Positions 27,186-36,898 of a stretch of DNA of 64,000 nucleotides are shown here, in pieces. The position numbers and the translations under genes were made by a program. Under the pieces are notes generated by a model that searched no databases, was not told the origin of the DNA, and worked only from the letters and a program-made list of their open reading frames with translations. Each line of letters opens with the position of its first letter. Within the stretch, counting starts at the first letter, position 1. This DNA comes from Methylobacter sp. (GTDB lineage Bacteria; Pseudomonadota; Gammaproteobacteria; Methylococcales; Methylomonadaceae): positions 16,604-80,603 of the forward strand of contig JAURZV010000020.1 of NCBI GenBank assembly GCA_030653175.1, written 5' to 3'.

Positions 27186-28126
27186 TATTTATCACCTGCC
27201 GCTTTTGAGCCTGTGGGGTTTGAGTCAATCAAATCCATAAATAACTGTTCCAGTCGATTAGTCTTGTTTTTCAAGCTGGTGACTTCGATGTTCTGTGCGG
27301 TTAATTGACTGAACAGTTTGTTGAGTCCGTGCTCTTTAGGAACGGCAACACTAAGCGTTTTGTCAGTCACGCGCTCAATTTGACAGCCTTCAATCACAGG
27401 CGCCGCAGCAATGGGGCGAGCCAAATCCAGTACAAAATGCTCTATATGCAGTCTCGCCAGCAAACTTGCCATATCGGAATTTTCGACAATTCGCCCGTGA
27501 TTGATGATGGCGATATTGCGACACAGACTTTCCGCTTCTTCGAGATAGTGCGTGGTTAAAATGATAGTCGTGCCTTGCTGGTTAACTTCCTGCATCATTT
27601 GCCACATGGAACGGCGTATTTCTATATCGACGCCTGCAGTCGGCTCATCAAGAATCAATAATTTGGGAGCATGCACCAGGGCGCGAGCTATCATGACGCG
27701 GCGTTTCATGCCGCCCGACAAGCGCCTGGAAACGGTATCGCGCCTGTCCCACAAATCCATTTGTTTAAGGCAGTACTCAGTTCGTTGCAGCGCAAGTTTG
27801 CGCGGCGTTCCGTAATAACCGGCCTGATTGAGCAAAATACTCTTGACGGTGTCGAACTGATTAAAATTGACTTCCTGCGGAACCAGGCCGATACAACTTT
27901 TGGCTTTTGCTCGCTCACGTCTTAAATCATGCCCGAAGATACTGACTGAGCCGCTGGATTCATTGACCAGCGAGCTGATAATGCCTATAGCCGTTGACTT
28001 GCCGGCGCCATTCGGCCCCAGCAAGGCAAAAAAATCACCGGCCTCAACATCAAGATCAATGCCTTTTAAGGCTTCAAAGCCGTTATTATAGGTTTTTCTG
28101 AGATTACGCAGAGATAATGCATTCAT
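27185..28126 (-). CDS. yadG: ABC transporter ATPase, YadG-like
   Basis: A 313-residue ATPase. Walker A is GPNGAGKST near residue 38, the signature is LSGGMKRR near 140, Walker B is LLILDEPTAGVD and the switch His is in LTTHYLEEAE. The N-terminal FALLGPNGAGKSTAIGIISS closely resembles E. coli YadG. The C-terminal ~80 residues form the usual accessory domain. It lies upstream of the permease on the same strand. Substrate unknown. Confidence 0.9.
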   Translation of the reverse strand: MNALSLRNLRKTYNNGFEALKGIDLDVEAGDFFALLGPNGAGKSTAIGIISSLVNESSGSVSIFGHDLRRERAKAKSCIGLVPQEVNFNQFDTVKSILLNQAGYYGTPRKLALQRTEYCLKQMDLWDRRDTVSRRLSGGMKRRVMIARALVHAPKLLILDEPTAGVDIEIRRSMWQMMQEVNQQGTTIILTTHYLEEAESLCRNIAIINHGRIVENSDMASLLARLHIEHFVLDLARPIAAAPVIEGCQIERVTDKTLSVAVPKEHGLNKLFSQLTAQNIEVTSLKNKTNRLEQLFMDLIDSNPTGSKAAGDK

Positions 28127-28170
28127 GCTGAAACTAACACTTAACGGAAGCCTTTAAATAAGTTAAAGTG

Positions 28171-28219
28171 GACGCGAATTTATTCGCGTCTATAGCGACA
28201 ACGCGAATAAATTCGCGCC
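28171..28219. repeat. GCGAATAAATTCGC inverted repeat
   Basis: gacgcgaatttattcgcgtc and, 30 bases on, acgcgaataaattcgcgcc: two palindromes facing each other. Related to the elements at 7226 and 22898. It lies in the divergent yadG/ppx promoter region. Confidence 0.75.
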
Positions 28220-28269
28220 AATAATTTTATCAGATATTAACACGCTTCATAGACAAAACTGGATAACTC

Positions 28270-29769
28270 GTGCTGAAGAAACCTCCCGAAACCGTTGCCG
28301 CTGTAGACTTGGGGTCTAACAGCTTTCACATGATTGTTTGCAGTTTAACTAATGGTAATTTACAAACCCTCGATCGTCTTAAAGAAATGGTAAGGCTTGC
28401 GTCCGGCCTGGACAAAAGGAATTACCTCGATACCGCTACTCAGGAAAGAGCTTTAGAGTGTCTGGAACGGTTTGGCCAAAGAATCCGTAACTTTCCGCCG
28501 GAAAGCGTCCGCGTTGTCGGCACCAGTACCTTGCGCATGGCTAAAAACTCACAGCAGTTTTTGGACAAGGCTGAAAAAGCGCTAAACCATCCTATCCACA
28601 TCATTTCAGGCATCGAAGAAGCCCGCTTGATCTATCAGGGCGTTGCACACAGCCTGGGCAGTAACGCCAACTTGCGCCTGGTTATGGATATAGGCGGCGG
28701 CAGCACCGAATACATCATAGGCTCTGGCGACACGCCCAGAATAAAAGAAAGCACGCCCATGGGTTGCGTGTTGGTCAGTAACGCCTTTTTTAAAGACGGC
28801 AAACTATCCAAAAATGCATTTACCCAGGCAACCTTGTTCGCCGAACAACAGCTTGAACCGATCCAGAAACAATTTCAACGCAGGAACTGGGACGAAGCCA
28901 TCGGCGCATCAGGCAGTTTAAAGGCCATTGATAAAGTTCTTCAAGCCAAAAACTGGAGCAATAACGGCATAACCCGGGAAGGGTTGGAGCATCTGGTCGA
29001 CCATATTAACCAGTGCAGTCATATCGATGAACTTAACTTGCCGGAACTCGATCCTGAACGTCTCCCGGTATTTCCAGGCGGTGTAGCCATCGTCTACGCC
29101 ACCTTCAAAAGCTTAGGCATTGAGCAAATGACTGTTTCCGATGGAGCGCTTAGGGAAGGTCTCATTCAGGATTTATTGGGCCGACTTTACGATCATGATA
29201 TTCGTTCGGCAACCGTGCAAGCCTTGGCAGATCGCTATCACATTGATAAAGAACACGCCTCTCGCGTTAAACAGACGATCAGCTATATCCTGGATCAATT
29301 GGGTGATGATTTTTGCGGGCCTAACCACGAACACGTTGTGCAGTTTTTAAACTGGGCAGCAGACCTGCATGAGATCGGTCAAGACATCGCCCACAGTCAG
29401 TACCATAAACACAGCGCTTATATTATTGAGAATGGTGACTTTGCAGGTTTTTCCAGGCAGGATCAGATTTTATTATCAACCATTGTAAGGTCGCATCGAC
29501 GTAAGTTTTCTCGCTACCTTTTCAATGAGTTACCGTCTCCATGGAACGTTGACGCGCCCAATCTGACTATTATTTTGCGGCTGTCGGTATTGTTGCACCG
29601 CAATCGCCAGGAACATGACAAACCCGATTTTGAAATATCGCTAACAAAATCCAAAATCCGCTTGCAGTTTCCAGACCATTGGCTGGCTCAGGCGCCGTTG
29701 ACCCATGCCGATTTGATTCAGGAAGCCGACTATTTAAAATCGGCAGGATTCAAATTGGAGTTTTCTTAA
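28270..29769 (+). CDS. ppx: Exopolyphosphatase
   Basis: A 499-residue enzyme of the Ppx/GppA family releasing phosphate from polyphosphate. The ASKHA phosphate-binding motifs are VAAVDLGSNSFHMIV near residue 9 and VMDIGGGSTEYI near 139. The C-terminal half is an HD-type helical domain (ADLHEIGQDIAHSQYHKHSA). Length fits Ppx rather than the shorter forms; guanosine pentaphosphatase (GppA) activity cannot be excluded. GTG start. No ppk gene is adjacent. Confidence 0.92.
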   Translation: MLKKPPETVAAVDLGSNSFHMIVCSLTNGNLQTLDRLKEMVRLASGLDKRNYLDTATQERALECLERFGQRIRNFPPESVRVVGTSTLRMAKNSQQFLDKAEKALNHPIHIISGIEEARLIYQGVAHSLGSNANLRLVMDIGGGSTEYIIGSGDTPRIKESTPMGCVLVSNAFFKDGKLSKNAFTQATLFAEQQLEPIQKQFQRRNWDEAIGASGSLKAIDKVLQAKNWSNNGITREGLEHLVDHINQCSHIDELNLPELDPERLPVFPGGVAIVYATFKSLGIEQMTVSDGALREGLIQDLLGRLYDHDIRSATVQALADRYHIDKEHASRVKQTISYILDQLGDDFCGPNHEHVVQFLNWAADLHEIGQDIAHSQYHKHSAYIIENGDFAGFSRQDQILLSTIVRSHRRKFSRYLFNELPSPWNVDAPNLTIILRLSVLLHRNRQEHDKPDFEISLTKSKIRLQFPDHWLAQAPLTHADLIQEADYLKSAGFKLEFS

Positions 29770-29779
29770 CCGCCGGATC

Positions 29780-31105
29780 ATGAAAATTTTATTCGGCAAC
29801 CGTTCAATGCGTTGTTCTCGGTACATCGCTACGCTGCTCCATGCATTCGTGCGTATTTTGTTATATTGTTTTAGTGCATTATTAATTTTATGCATGATGT
29901 TGGTTTTTTTTGGCGTTGGCGACAAACCCGAGCTTGAAGTAGGATGGTCGCCTACCCGTGAAGACTTGGTCAGGGCAAAAAAAATCCTGCATGAAGGTTC
30001 TAAAACCAAACCTGATGAGATCGGTATCATTGAGTTAACCGAAGCAGATCTCAATCTTGCCGGTAATTATTTATTAAACCGCTACAGCAAAAGCGCAGCC
30101 GATTTGGATTTTAAAAACAATGAACTGAGATTTAAAGTCACCATGACTTTGCCCGAAAACAGCCTGGGCAAGTATTTAAACATCAGCTTTAGATTAGGCA
30201 ATGTTGAAGGCAACGATCTTCCCGTAATAACCAAATTTAAAACCGGAAAATTGTTGTTGCCGGCAAAATTGGCCGCCTTTGTTATCGACACTATTATTCA
30301 GCACTCATCGTTGAATGAATATTTCATTCTGGCAACCCGACCTATCAAGGCGGTTAAAATTGACGCGGAAAAACTCACCATTACCTACTATCCGAACAAG
30401 GATACATTGATTCAGGCGCGAAACTTCCTGACTCACACAGGCGACAATTCTACGTTGAATATTTACCAGCAAAAACTCGCCGACATCGTTGCTAAACATG
30501 ACCCGGCATGGCGCTTATCGCTGGCGGACTTGTTGCGCCCGCTGTTTGAGCTGGCTTACCAGCGTTCTACACTGGAAAGTGCCATAGATGAAAACAGGGT
30601 TGTTATTTCCGCGATCAACGACTATGTCAATAAAAATGAAAATAAAAAACTCCTGGCTATGTCTGATCCTACGCCGACTGCCGGGCAACAATATGCTGCT
30701 TTTTTATACAAGCGCATAGATCTGGCTCAACATTTCATAGGTTCAGCTGCGCTTACTGCATCGGTAAACAAGCAAGCGGCGCAGATTGCCGGTGAAGAAA
30801 AGGAACTAAGCGACGCACACGGCGGTAGTGGGTTCAGTTTTATTGACTTGGCTGCCGATAAAGCCGGTACACGCTTTGGCGAAATGGCGACCTCATCGCC
30901 GGAAAATGCCCGAAAAATGCAAAAAGCCATGTCCGGGATAAAAGATTACAGCGATTTTATGCCGGACCCCAGAGACCTTCCCGAGCACATGAATGAGGCC
31001 GACTTCAAACAGCGCTTTGAATCCGTAAACAGTCCCGTTTATCAAGAGATATTAAAACAGATTGATGCCCGTATTTCAGCAACGCCTATTTACAACGCAG
31101 AATAA
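29780..31105 (+). CDS. Conserved-type membrane-anchored protein of unknown function
   Basis: A 441-residue protein that starts ten bases after ppx and is probably co-transcribed with it. Residues about 15-45 form one strong hydrophobic segment, so it is likely anchored in the inner membrane with a large periplasmic part. The body is hydrophilic, with an N-terminal beta-rich half (IGIIELTEADLNLAGNYLL, LRFKVTMTLPENSLGKYL) and a helical, Ala-rich C-terminal half with SGFSFIDLAADKAGTRFGE. I recognise no catalytic motif and no named family. Adjacency to ppx hints at a polyphosphate or envelope role, which is only a guess. Confidence 0.75.
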   Translation: MKILFGNRSMRCSRYIATLLHAFVRILLYCFSALLILCMMLVFFGVGDKPELEVGWSPTREDLVRAKKILHEGSKTKPDEIGIIELTEADLNLAGNYLLNRYSKSAADLDFKNNELRFKVTMTLPENSLGKYLNISFRLGNVEGNDLPVITKFKTGKLLLPAKLAAFVIDTIIQHSSLNEYFILATRPIKAVKIDAEKLTITYYPNKDTLIQARNFLTHTGDNSTLNIYQQKLADIVAKHDPAWRLSLADLLRPLFELAYQRSTLESAIDENRVVISAINDYVNKNENKKLLAMSDPTPTAGQQYAAFLYKRIDLAQHFIGSAALTASVNKQAAQIAGEEKELSDAHGGSGFSFIDLAADKAGTRFGEMATSSPENARKMQKAMSGIKDYSDFMPDPRDLPEHMNEADFKQRFESVNSPVYQEILKQIDARISATPIYNAE

Positions 31106-31126
31106 AAAAGGGAGCTAAAAGCTCCC
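31103..31126 (-). terminator. Rho-independent terminator of the peroxidase gene
   Basis: GGGAGC and GCTCCC (31110-31126) form a stem with a five-base loop. Read on the minus strand the stem is followed by a run of six T. It also lies just past the stop of the convergent plus-strand gene, so it may work in both directions. Confidence 0.8.
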
Positions 31127-31173
31127 TAAATTTAAAGATAGAGACGACCGGCCGGTCATCCCCGAATCAAAGC

Positions 31174-32178
31174 TTAGTTAAAAGTAGAACCCGGTGTGCT
31201 CGGTAAAATCGGCATTTTCTGTTTAGGAAACTCGCCGGTCAAACCATTTAAAAAAGCCACAATATCTGCAACTTCTTCTTTGGATAAATCCTTGCCCAAT
31301 TGCAGTTTGGCCATCAAAGTAACCGCTTTATCCAGCGTTTTAACCGAACCATTGTGGAAATAAGGCGCAGTCAAAGCGATGTTACGTAAAGTCGGTACCT
31401 TCCACAAATGGTCATCGGCCGGATTTTTGCTGACTTCCGCTAAGCCTTTATCCTTGCTGAAATGATGTTGTGCTTCCCAATAGCCGTTGGGAATCGCGGG
31501 AAACTTCTGGAACATACCCGGGCCGTTAAACGCCGGGCCGCTATGACAAGTGGTACAACCCAATTCCGCCGCCTTTTCCATGCCGCGAACCTGTTGCGTC
31601 GATAAAGCCGACTTATCGCCGGAAACATAACGGTCATAAGGGCTATTCGGCGTAATCAAGGTTCTTTCATAAGCCGCAATTGCTTTAGTCACAGTATCTT
31701 TAGAGATTGTATCTTTCCCAAAGGCCTGCTCAAAAGGCTGCTTATAACCTTCAATCGATTGCAAGCGTGCGACTACCTCATCCCAATTTTTCATGCCCAT
31801 TTCAATGGGATTGGTTACAGGACCTGCCGCTTGGTCTTCCAGGCTTGCCGCTCTGCCATCCCAGAACTGGACTTTATTAAACGCTGAATTCCAAACTGTC
31901 GGCGCACTACGTCCCCCTGTTTGGCCATTAACGCCCATAGCAGTTGGTCTATTATCTTCACCGCCCAGCATGGTGTTATGACAGGAAGAACAGGAAACCG
32001 TACCGGTAGAAGATAAACGCGGATCATGATAGAGCATTTGACCTAACTCGACTTTAGCCGCAGTAGTGGGATTATCGGCAGGTGCATCAACCTGTGTCGG
32101 TAAAGCATCCCAAGCCGAAGCCACCGAAACCGAACTTGCTAGCGCCAAGGCTGTAACCAGCGAACGAATTTTAAACAT
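31174..32178 (-). CDS. Di-haem cytochrome c peroxidase / MauG family
   Basis: About 334 residues with a signal peptide (MFKIRSLVTALALASSVSVA, cleavage after ASA). Two c-type haem sites are present, CSSCH near residue 61 and CTTCH near residue 208, and the family motif PYFHNGSVKTL supplies a later ligand region. Bacterial CCPs reduce H2O2 in the periplasm; MauG-like members oxidise protein residues. The start at 32178 is fixed by GGAGG six bases upstream; the longer frame to 32295 lacks a signal and RBS. It is monocistronic with its own terminator. Confidence 0.93.
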   Translation of the reverse strand: MFKIRSLVTALALASSVSVASAWDALPTQVDAPADNPTTAAKVELGQMLYHDPRLSSTGTVSCSSCHNTMLGGEDNRPTAMGVNGQTGGRSAPTVWNSAFNKVQFWDGRAASLEDQAAGPVTNPIEMGMKNWDEVVARLQSIEGYKQPFEQAFGKDTISKDTVTKAIAAYERTLITPNSPYDRYVSGDKSALSTQQVRGMEKAAELGCTTCHSGPAFNGPGMFQKFPAIPNGYWEAQHHFSKDKGLAEVSKNPADDHLWKVPTLRNIALTAPYFHNGSVKTLDKAVTLMAKLQLGKDLSKEEVADIVAFLNGLTGEFPKQKMPILPSTPGSTFN

Positions 32179-32568
32179 ACTATCCTCCAAAATATTATTT
32201 AATGTTATTAATGTGGGGGAACCTACACGCCCAGTAGTAACCTTACTGCACACCCAATGGGATTGTAAGATATGAAGCGGACAAGGTACAACCAAATTTC
32301 CCTTGCGTGAGTTTTACCGCCTGTTGTGGGGCGAATTTATTTCATATCCGATCATAATACTTGTCTTTCATTACTGGCCAACGGTGGTTTACACTGTTTA
32401 TTAATTTTCGGCTGGGTGTTTTTTGCACGGTAAATAAGCGCAAAAGCGAGGAGATGAACAGCCATGTAGCGTCATATTGCTAAGTTAAAAGACACAGTTC
32501 TTTTGCCTTGTCCCTGTTTGATGCTACCTTTTTTGCTATGAACGTTACACTGCAACAGGAGATTAATA
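32179..32568. promoter_or_regulatory. Divergent intergenic region
   Basis: 390 bases between the peroxidase gene and the plus-strand gene at 32569. It must contain both promoters. AGGAG at 32559 serves the right-hand gene. I could not assign -35/-10 boxes or a regulator site with confidence. Confidence 0.4.
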
Positions 32569-33048
32569 ATGCGCAAAATAATGATTAACCAAATCGCTGA
32601 AAATACCCCGTCTTCCGATCTGAATTTTCTGGATCTGGAGCATCTTGCCCAAGTAGAGTTTACCTCGGAGTGTCTGGAGCATCCTGTTGAGTCCGCCTTG
32701 TTACTGACCGAGGATTCGGGCGCAGGATGGCAGGCGGCAAGCGGCGGTGAGCAAACTATCCGTCTGGTTTTCGATCAACCTTGCACTATCGAACATATTT
32801 TTCTGATGTTCGATGAGCGGCAACAGTCGCGCACCCAGGAGTTTGTCCTGCTTTGGCTGATGGATAAAGAAAGCTCTTACCGAGAAATTCTGCGTCAGCA
32901 ATATCGCTTTAGTCCGCCTGACACCACGCGTGAAATCGAGCATTATGAGGTCAGGCTTAATCAATTAAAGGTATTGGAATTAAGAATAATTCCAGACATC
33001 AGTGGGGGTGAAGCTTGCGCCGGACTTAAACAGTTGCGTCTCGCGTAA
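32569..33048 (+). CDS. Hypothetical protein, possible galactose-binding-like fold
   Basis: A 159-residue protein with no signal peptide. From about residue 50 the pattern GWQAASGGEQTIRLVFDQP ... HIFLMFDE ... VLELRIIPDISG ... LKQLRLA resembles the jelly-roll of F5/8C (galactose-binding-like) domains, in which a ligand or metal is bound at loop ends. This is a fold-level guess from strand pattern. An AGGAG at 32559 supports the ATG at 32569. It precedes the pyrophosphatase gene by 115 bases on the same strand. Confidence 0.7.
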   Translation: MRKIMINQIAENTPSSDLNFLDLEHLAQVEFTSECLEHPVESALLLTEDSGAGWQAASGGEQTIRLVFDQPCTIEHIFLMFDERQQSRTQEFVLLWLMDKESSYREILRQQYRFSPPDTTREIEHYEVRLNQLKVLELRIIPDISGGEACAGLKQLRLA

Positions 33049-33163
33049 ATGCCGCTTCTAATAGTCATGGCTGTTCAATTGCATACGATAGCTAAACAAA
33101 TAATAAAAAAATAGCGTGAGCTTATGGGCTTATAGCTAAACCAACTAAAGAGGAGAGATAGTT

Positions 33164-35290
33164 ATGATGTTTCCAACATCGGCATCAGTTGTCATCGCAT
33201 TATTGATGGGTATTGTAGGGGGCGCATTCGTGATTTGGGAATTACGACGCGTTCTTGGCTATGACCAGGGTAATGAAGCCATGCAAGCCATTGCAAAGGC
33301 TATTCAAGAAGGATCGGCGGCTTTTTTGTCGCGTGAGTATCGTGTCATCGCGATTTTTGTCGTCATTGTCGCTACGGTTATTTCCACGTTTTTACATTGG
33401 CAGACCGCGCTTTGTTTTGTGGTGGGTGCGATTGCGTCGGCAGGCGCGGGCTATCTGGGGATGTATGTAGCGGTTCGCGCCAACGTCCGAACCGCAGCAG
33501 CGGCCGGTCGCAATCTGCATGAAGGGTTGCGCGTTGCCTTTGGCAGCGGCTCGATTATGGGCATGGCTGTGGTCAGTTTTAGCCTGATCGGCATGACGGT
33601 ATTGTTTTTGATATTTAACGGCAACCCGAATCAGCTGACTTATATTACCGGCTTCGGTTTTGGCGCCAGCAGTATTGCGCTTTTTGCCAGGGTCGGCGGC
33701 GGCATTTATACCAAAGCCGCCGATGTGGGCGCTGACTTGGTGGGTAAGGTCGAGCAAGGCATCCCCGAAGACGATCCACGCAATCCCGCCGTCATTGCCG
33801 ATAATGTGGGTGATAATGTGGGTGATGTCGCGGGCATGGGCGCCGACTTATTTGAAAGTTATAGCGGTTCCATTATTGCTGCTGCGACGTTGGGTGCGGC
33901 ATTGGGTGCAAAGTCGCCGGCTTTTATCGGGTTGCCTTTTCTGGTTGCCGCCGTCGGTATAATTGCCAGCCTTTTCGGTATTTATATGGTGACCGGCGAA
34001 GAACAAAAACAGTCGGAAAACGGCAATGATTCCATAATCGCCCGCATCGCCCGTTTTATCGGGCAATATGTGATAAAAATTGACGAAAATGCCAGTTTGG
34101 ATGATTTGTTGAAAGCGTTGCGCCATTCTGTCTGGGGCGCTTCAGTGATAATTCTGGGGCTTTCTTTAATCGCTGTATTGGTTTCGGGTGTCAGTTTCAA
34201 TTATTGGCTGGTTATTCTGGTCGGTTTGGTGGCGGGCAACGCCATTGCTTATGTGACTGAATATTACACATCCTATACGGACAAACCCACGCAGGCCATT
34301 GCTCGCGCAACGCAAACGGGCGCGGCAACAACCATTATCCAAGGCTTGGCCGTGGGTATGATGAGTACCGTATTTCCGGTATTGATTGTCGCGGCGGCTA
34401 TCTTGCTGAGTATCTGGCTGGGTCATAAAGCCGACGGTACTATGGCCGCAGGCCTCTATGCGGTAGCTCTGGCGGGTGTGGGTATGTTAAGTACCCTGGG
34501 TGTTACGTTGGCGACTGATGCTTATGGCCCGGTAGCCGATAATGCGGGCGGCATTGCTGAAATGAGCCATTTGCCCAGTGAAGTGCGCCACCGCACCGAC
34601 GCGCTGGATAGCTTGGGCAATACTACTGCCGCTACCGGCAAAGGCTTTGCGATCGGCTCGGCGGTATTGACGGCATTGGCTTTATTGGCCGCTTATGTGA
34701 CGGCCGCAAAAATCGACAATCTGAATATTCTGGGGCCTACCATGCTGCCGGGCATCCTGATTGGCGCGATGATGCCTTATCTGTTTTCCGCGCTGACCAT
34801 GATGGCGGTGGGCAAAGCGGCTCATGAGATTGTTGTTGAGGTGCGTCGTCAGTTTCACGAAATTCCGGGCTTGATGGAAGGTACAGGGCAGCCTGATTAC
34901 GCAACTTGCGTCGGTATCAGCACGGAAAGCGCTTTGCGTGAAATGATATTGCCCGGCGCATTGGCGGTTGTTGTGCCGCTGGTTGTGGGACATGTCTTGG
35001 GTAAAGAAGCCCTCGCGGGTATGCTGGTCGGCACCATGTCTTCCGGCTTCCTGCTGGCGGTGATGATGGCTAATGCAGGCGGTGCATGGGACAATGCGAA
35101 AAAATGGATTGAAACAGGGCAATATGGCGGTAAGGGTTCCGACTCCCACAAAGCTGCGGTGGTGGGCGACACGGTAGGTGATCCGTTTAAAGACACCAGC
35201 GGTCCGTCTTTAAACATTTTGATTAAGCTGATGACCATAGTCAGCTTGGTCTTTGCCACTTCATTTGGTTCGGGGTGGTTTAGTTTTTAA
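33164..35290 (+). CDS. hppA: Membrane-bound ion-translocating pyrophosphatase, K+-dependent type
   Basis: A 708-residue polytopic protein (about 16 hydrophobic segments) that couples PPi hydrolysis to ion pumping. The PPi/Mg site motifs are present: [37 protein letters not shown] and, near the C-terminus, [17 protein letters not shown]. The [10 protein letters not shown] motif has Ala where K+-independent enzymes have Lys, which indicates K+ dependence. Whether H+ or Na+ is pumped is not settled by reading. A clear AGGAG precedes the start. With the PPi-PEPCK at 50-53.6 kb it suggests PPi-based energy metabolism. Confidence 0.95.
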   Translation: MMFPTSASVVIALLMGIVGGAFVIWELRRVLGYDQGNEAMQAIAKAIQEGSAAFLSREYRVIAIFVVIVATVISTFLHWQTALCFVVGAIASAGAGYLGMYVAVRANVRTAAAAGRNLHEGLRVAFGSGSIMGMAVVSFSLIGMTVLFLIFNGNPNQLTYITGFGFGASSIALFARVGGGIYTKAADVGADLVGKVEQGIPEDDPRNPAVIADNVGDNVGDVAGMGADLFESYSGSIIAAATLGAALGAKSPAFIGLPFLVAAVGIIASLFGIYMVTGEEQKQSENGNDSIIARIARFIGQYVIKIDENASLDDLLKALRHSVWGASVIILGLSLIAVLVSGVSFNYWLVILVGLVAGNAIAYVTEYYTSYTDKPTQAIARATQTGAATTIIQGLAVGMMSTVFPVLIVAAAILLSIWLGHKADGTMAAGLYAVALAGVGMLSTLGVTLATDAYGPVADNAGGIAEMSHLPSEVRHRTDALDSLGNTTAATGKGFAIGSAVLTALALLAAYVTAAKIDNLNILGPTMLPGILIGAMMPYLFSALTMMAVGKAAHEIVVEVRRQFHEIPGLMEGTGQPDYATCVGISTESALREMILPGALAVVVPLVVGHVLGKEALAGMLVGTMSSGFLLAVMMANAGGAWDNAKKWIETGQYGGKGSDSHKAAVVGDTVGDPFKDTSGPSLNILIKLMTIVSLVFATSFGSGWFSF

Positions 35291-35311
35291 AAATACATTT
35301 TTGAAGCAAAG

Positions 35312-35373
35312 CACCACGAAGGCACGAAGGACACGAAGAAATAAAACTTTGTGTCCTTCGTGCCTTCGTGGTG
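35312..35373. repeat. CTTCGTG-type inverted repeat, copy 3
   Basis: caccacgaaggcacgaagga pairs with tccttcgtgccttcgtggtg; the loop is AT-rich. Compensating changes (GGCACG/CGTGCC) keep the stem, which suggests selection on or recent copying of the palindrome. Between hppA and lemA. Confidence 0.85.
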
Positions 35374-35448
35374 ATAATCTTTTTTCACTTGATTAAATGT
35401 GCTTAAGTTGATGCATACGGTCACTAAAATCTAAGCTACGAGGTTGAT

Positions 35449-36054
35449 ATGTTTAAACGGTTGATTGTTTTGTTCATGATGACTATTTTGTCCGGTTGCG
35501 GTTATAACACGCTACAGTCCGGCGATGAGGGCATTAAAGCGGCATGGGCGGAGGTGCTGAACCAGTACCAGCGTCGTGCCGATCTGGTGCCTAATCTGGT
35601 GAATGTGGTGAAAGGTTATGCAGCCCACGAAAAGGATGTGCTGACCCAAGTTACCGAGGCTCGCGCCAAAGTCGGGTCGTTGCAGGCCACGCCGGAATTG
35701 GTTGATGATGAGCAGGCATTCCAAAAATTTATTGCCGCTCAGGGGCAAATGACCAGTGCGATTTCACGGTTGCTGGCGGTGGCGGAAAGCTATCCGCAAC
35801 TGAAAGCCGATGGTCTGTTCCGTGATTTACAGGCGCAATTGGAAGGTACGGAAAATCGCATTACCGTGGCGCGCAATCGTTATATTGCCGCGGTCAAGGA
35901 CTACAATATTACCGTGCGATCTTTCCCTTCCAACCTTACCGCGATGATGTTCGGCCACAAAGCCAAGCCGAGCTTTACCGTAGAAAATGAACAAGCTATT
36001 GCAAAGCCGCCCACAGTGGACTTTGGTGCGCCTGCACCGACTGGCGGACATTAG
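35449..36054 (+). CDS. LemA family protein
   Basis: A 201-residue protein with an N-terminal lipoprotein-like signal (LSGC at residues 16-19, followed by GYNTLQS) and the LemA core AAWAEVLNQYQRRADLVPNL that forms a helical bundle. LemA proteins are membrane-associated with unknown biochemistry and are often encoded with TPM-domain proteins, as here. The next gene starts two bases after its stop. Confidence 0.92.
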   Translation: MFKRLIVLFMMTILSGCGYNTLQSGDEGIKAAWAEVLNQYQRRADLVPNLVNVVKGYAAHEKDVLTQVTEARAKVGSLQATPELVDDEQAFQKFIAAQGQMTSAISRLLAVAESYPQLKADGLFRDLQAQLEGTENRITVARNRYIAAVKDYNITVRSFPSNLTAMMFGHKAKPSFTVENEQAIAKPPTVDFGAPAPTGGH

Positions 36055-36055
36055 A

Positions 36056-36898
36056 ATGTTGCCTGCGATATTCCCCCGCACCCGTTACGGACTCGGATTT
36101 TTCCTGCTGTTGTTTTGCATGATGGCTTGGGCGATAGTCGGCGTTCCCGAACTATCACGTCGCGTCACCGATCTTACCGCTACACTCAGCGCCGAACAGA
36201 TTACTGCATTGGAAAATAAGTTGGCGGCATTCGAAGCCAAAAAAGGCAGTCAGATCGCAGTGTTAATGGTCCCGACTACTCAACCTAAAGATATATCTGA
36301 GTTTGGCATAGAGGTTGCCGATTTATGGCAAATAGGCCGCAAAGGTGTCGATGACGGGGTCATTCTGATAGTGGCAAAAGATGATCGAAAGTTGCGCCTG
36401 GAAGTTGGCTATGGCCTGGAGGGTGTTATTCCCGACGCAGTTGCCAAAAGGGTGATAGCCGAGACCATTACGCCGCATTTTAAGGAGGGTGACTACGTGG
36501 GTGGCATTAATGCAGGGGTTGAGCAGCTAATGACGGTGATCGAAGGAGAGGCTTTGCCGGCACCGTCTGAAAATTCGGGTGAAAGGCTGGGTGAGGGGGC
36601 TTTTATGTTTATTTTGATGGGCGGCTTAATCGCAGGCTTTGTGCTGTCAGTCATGATGGGGCGGGTCATGGGCGGCATGCTGGCGGGATTGGGTAGTGGC
36701 ATGGTGGCCGCACTGGTTTTGGGATTAGCTTTTTCGACAGCATTATTTGTCGGGTTAATGGTTTTTTTTATCGTTGGGGTTCGTTCAATGGGCGGACGCG
36801 GTTGGTCTGGCGGCGGCTTTGGCAGCGGTAGTGGCGGCGGTTCATGGGGCGGTGGCGGTGGCCGCTTTGGCGGAGGAGGCGCATCAGGGTCATGGTAA
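36056..36898 (+). CDS. TPM-domain protein, YgcG-like, with Gly-rich tail
   Basis: About 280 residues. An N-terminal hydrophobic signal/anchor (GLGFFLLLFCMMAWAI) leads to a TPM domain (LTATLSAEQITALENKLAAF ... QIAVLMVPTT ... VILIVAKDDRKLRLEVGYGLE). Two further hydrophobic segments and a Gly/Ser-rich tail (SGGGFGSGSGGGSWGGGGG) follow, the YgcG layout. TPM domains include acid phosphatases in photosystem repair; role in bacteria is unclear. The start at 36056 is chosen because it follows the lemA stop directly; an upstream ATG at 35987 lies deep inside lemA. Confidence 0.9.
   Translation: MLPAIFPRTRYGLGFFLLLFCMMAWAIVGVPELSRRVTDLTATLSAEQITALENKLAAFEAKKGSQIAVLMVPTTQPKDISEFGIEVADLWQIGRKGVDDGVILIVAKDDRKLRLEVGYGLEGVIPDAVAKRVIAETITPHFKEGDYVGGINAGVEQLMTVIEGEALPAPSENSGERLGEGAFMFILMGGLIAGFVLSVMMGRVMGGMLAGLGSGMVAALVLGLAFSTALFVGLMVFFIVGVRSMGGRGWSGGGFGSGSGGGSWGGGGGRFGGGGASGSW

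Noticed and set aside
32180..32295. Longer N-terminus for the cytochrome c peroxidase
   Set aside because: It would bury the signal peptide; GGAGG precedes the internal ATG at 32178.
35987..36055. Upstream ATG for the first TPM gene
   Set aside because: It lies inside lemA and would hide the signal sequence; the ATG two bases after the lemA stop is better.
36570..36610. Possible in-frame repeat in the first TPM gene (PSENSGERLGEGA)
   Set aside because: Looks like a known repeat style, but no second copy was found in the window.
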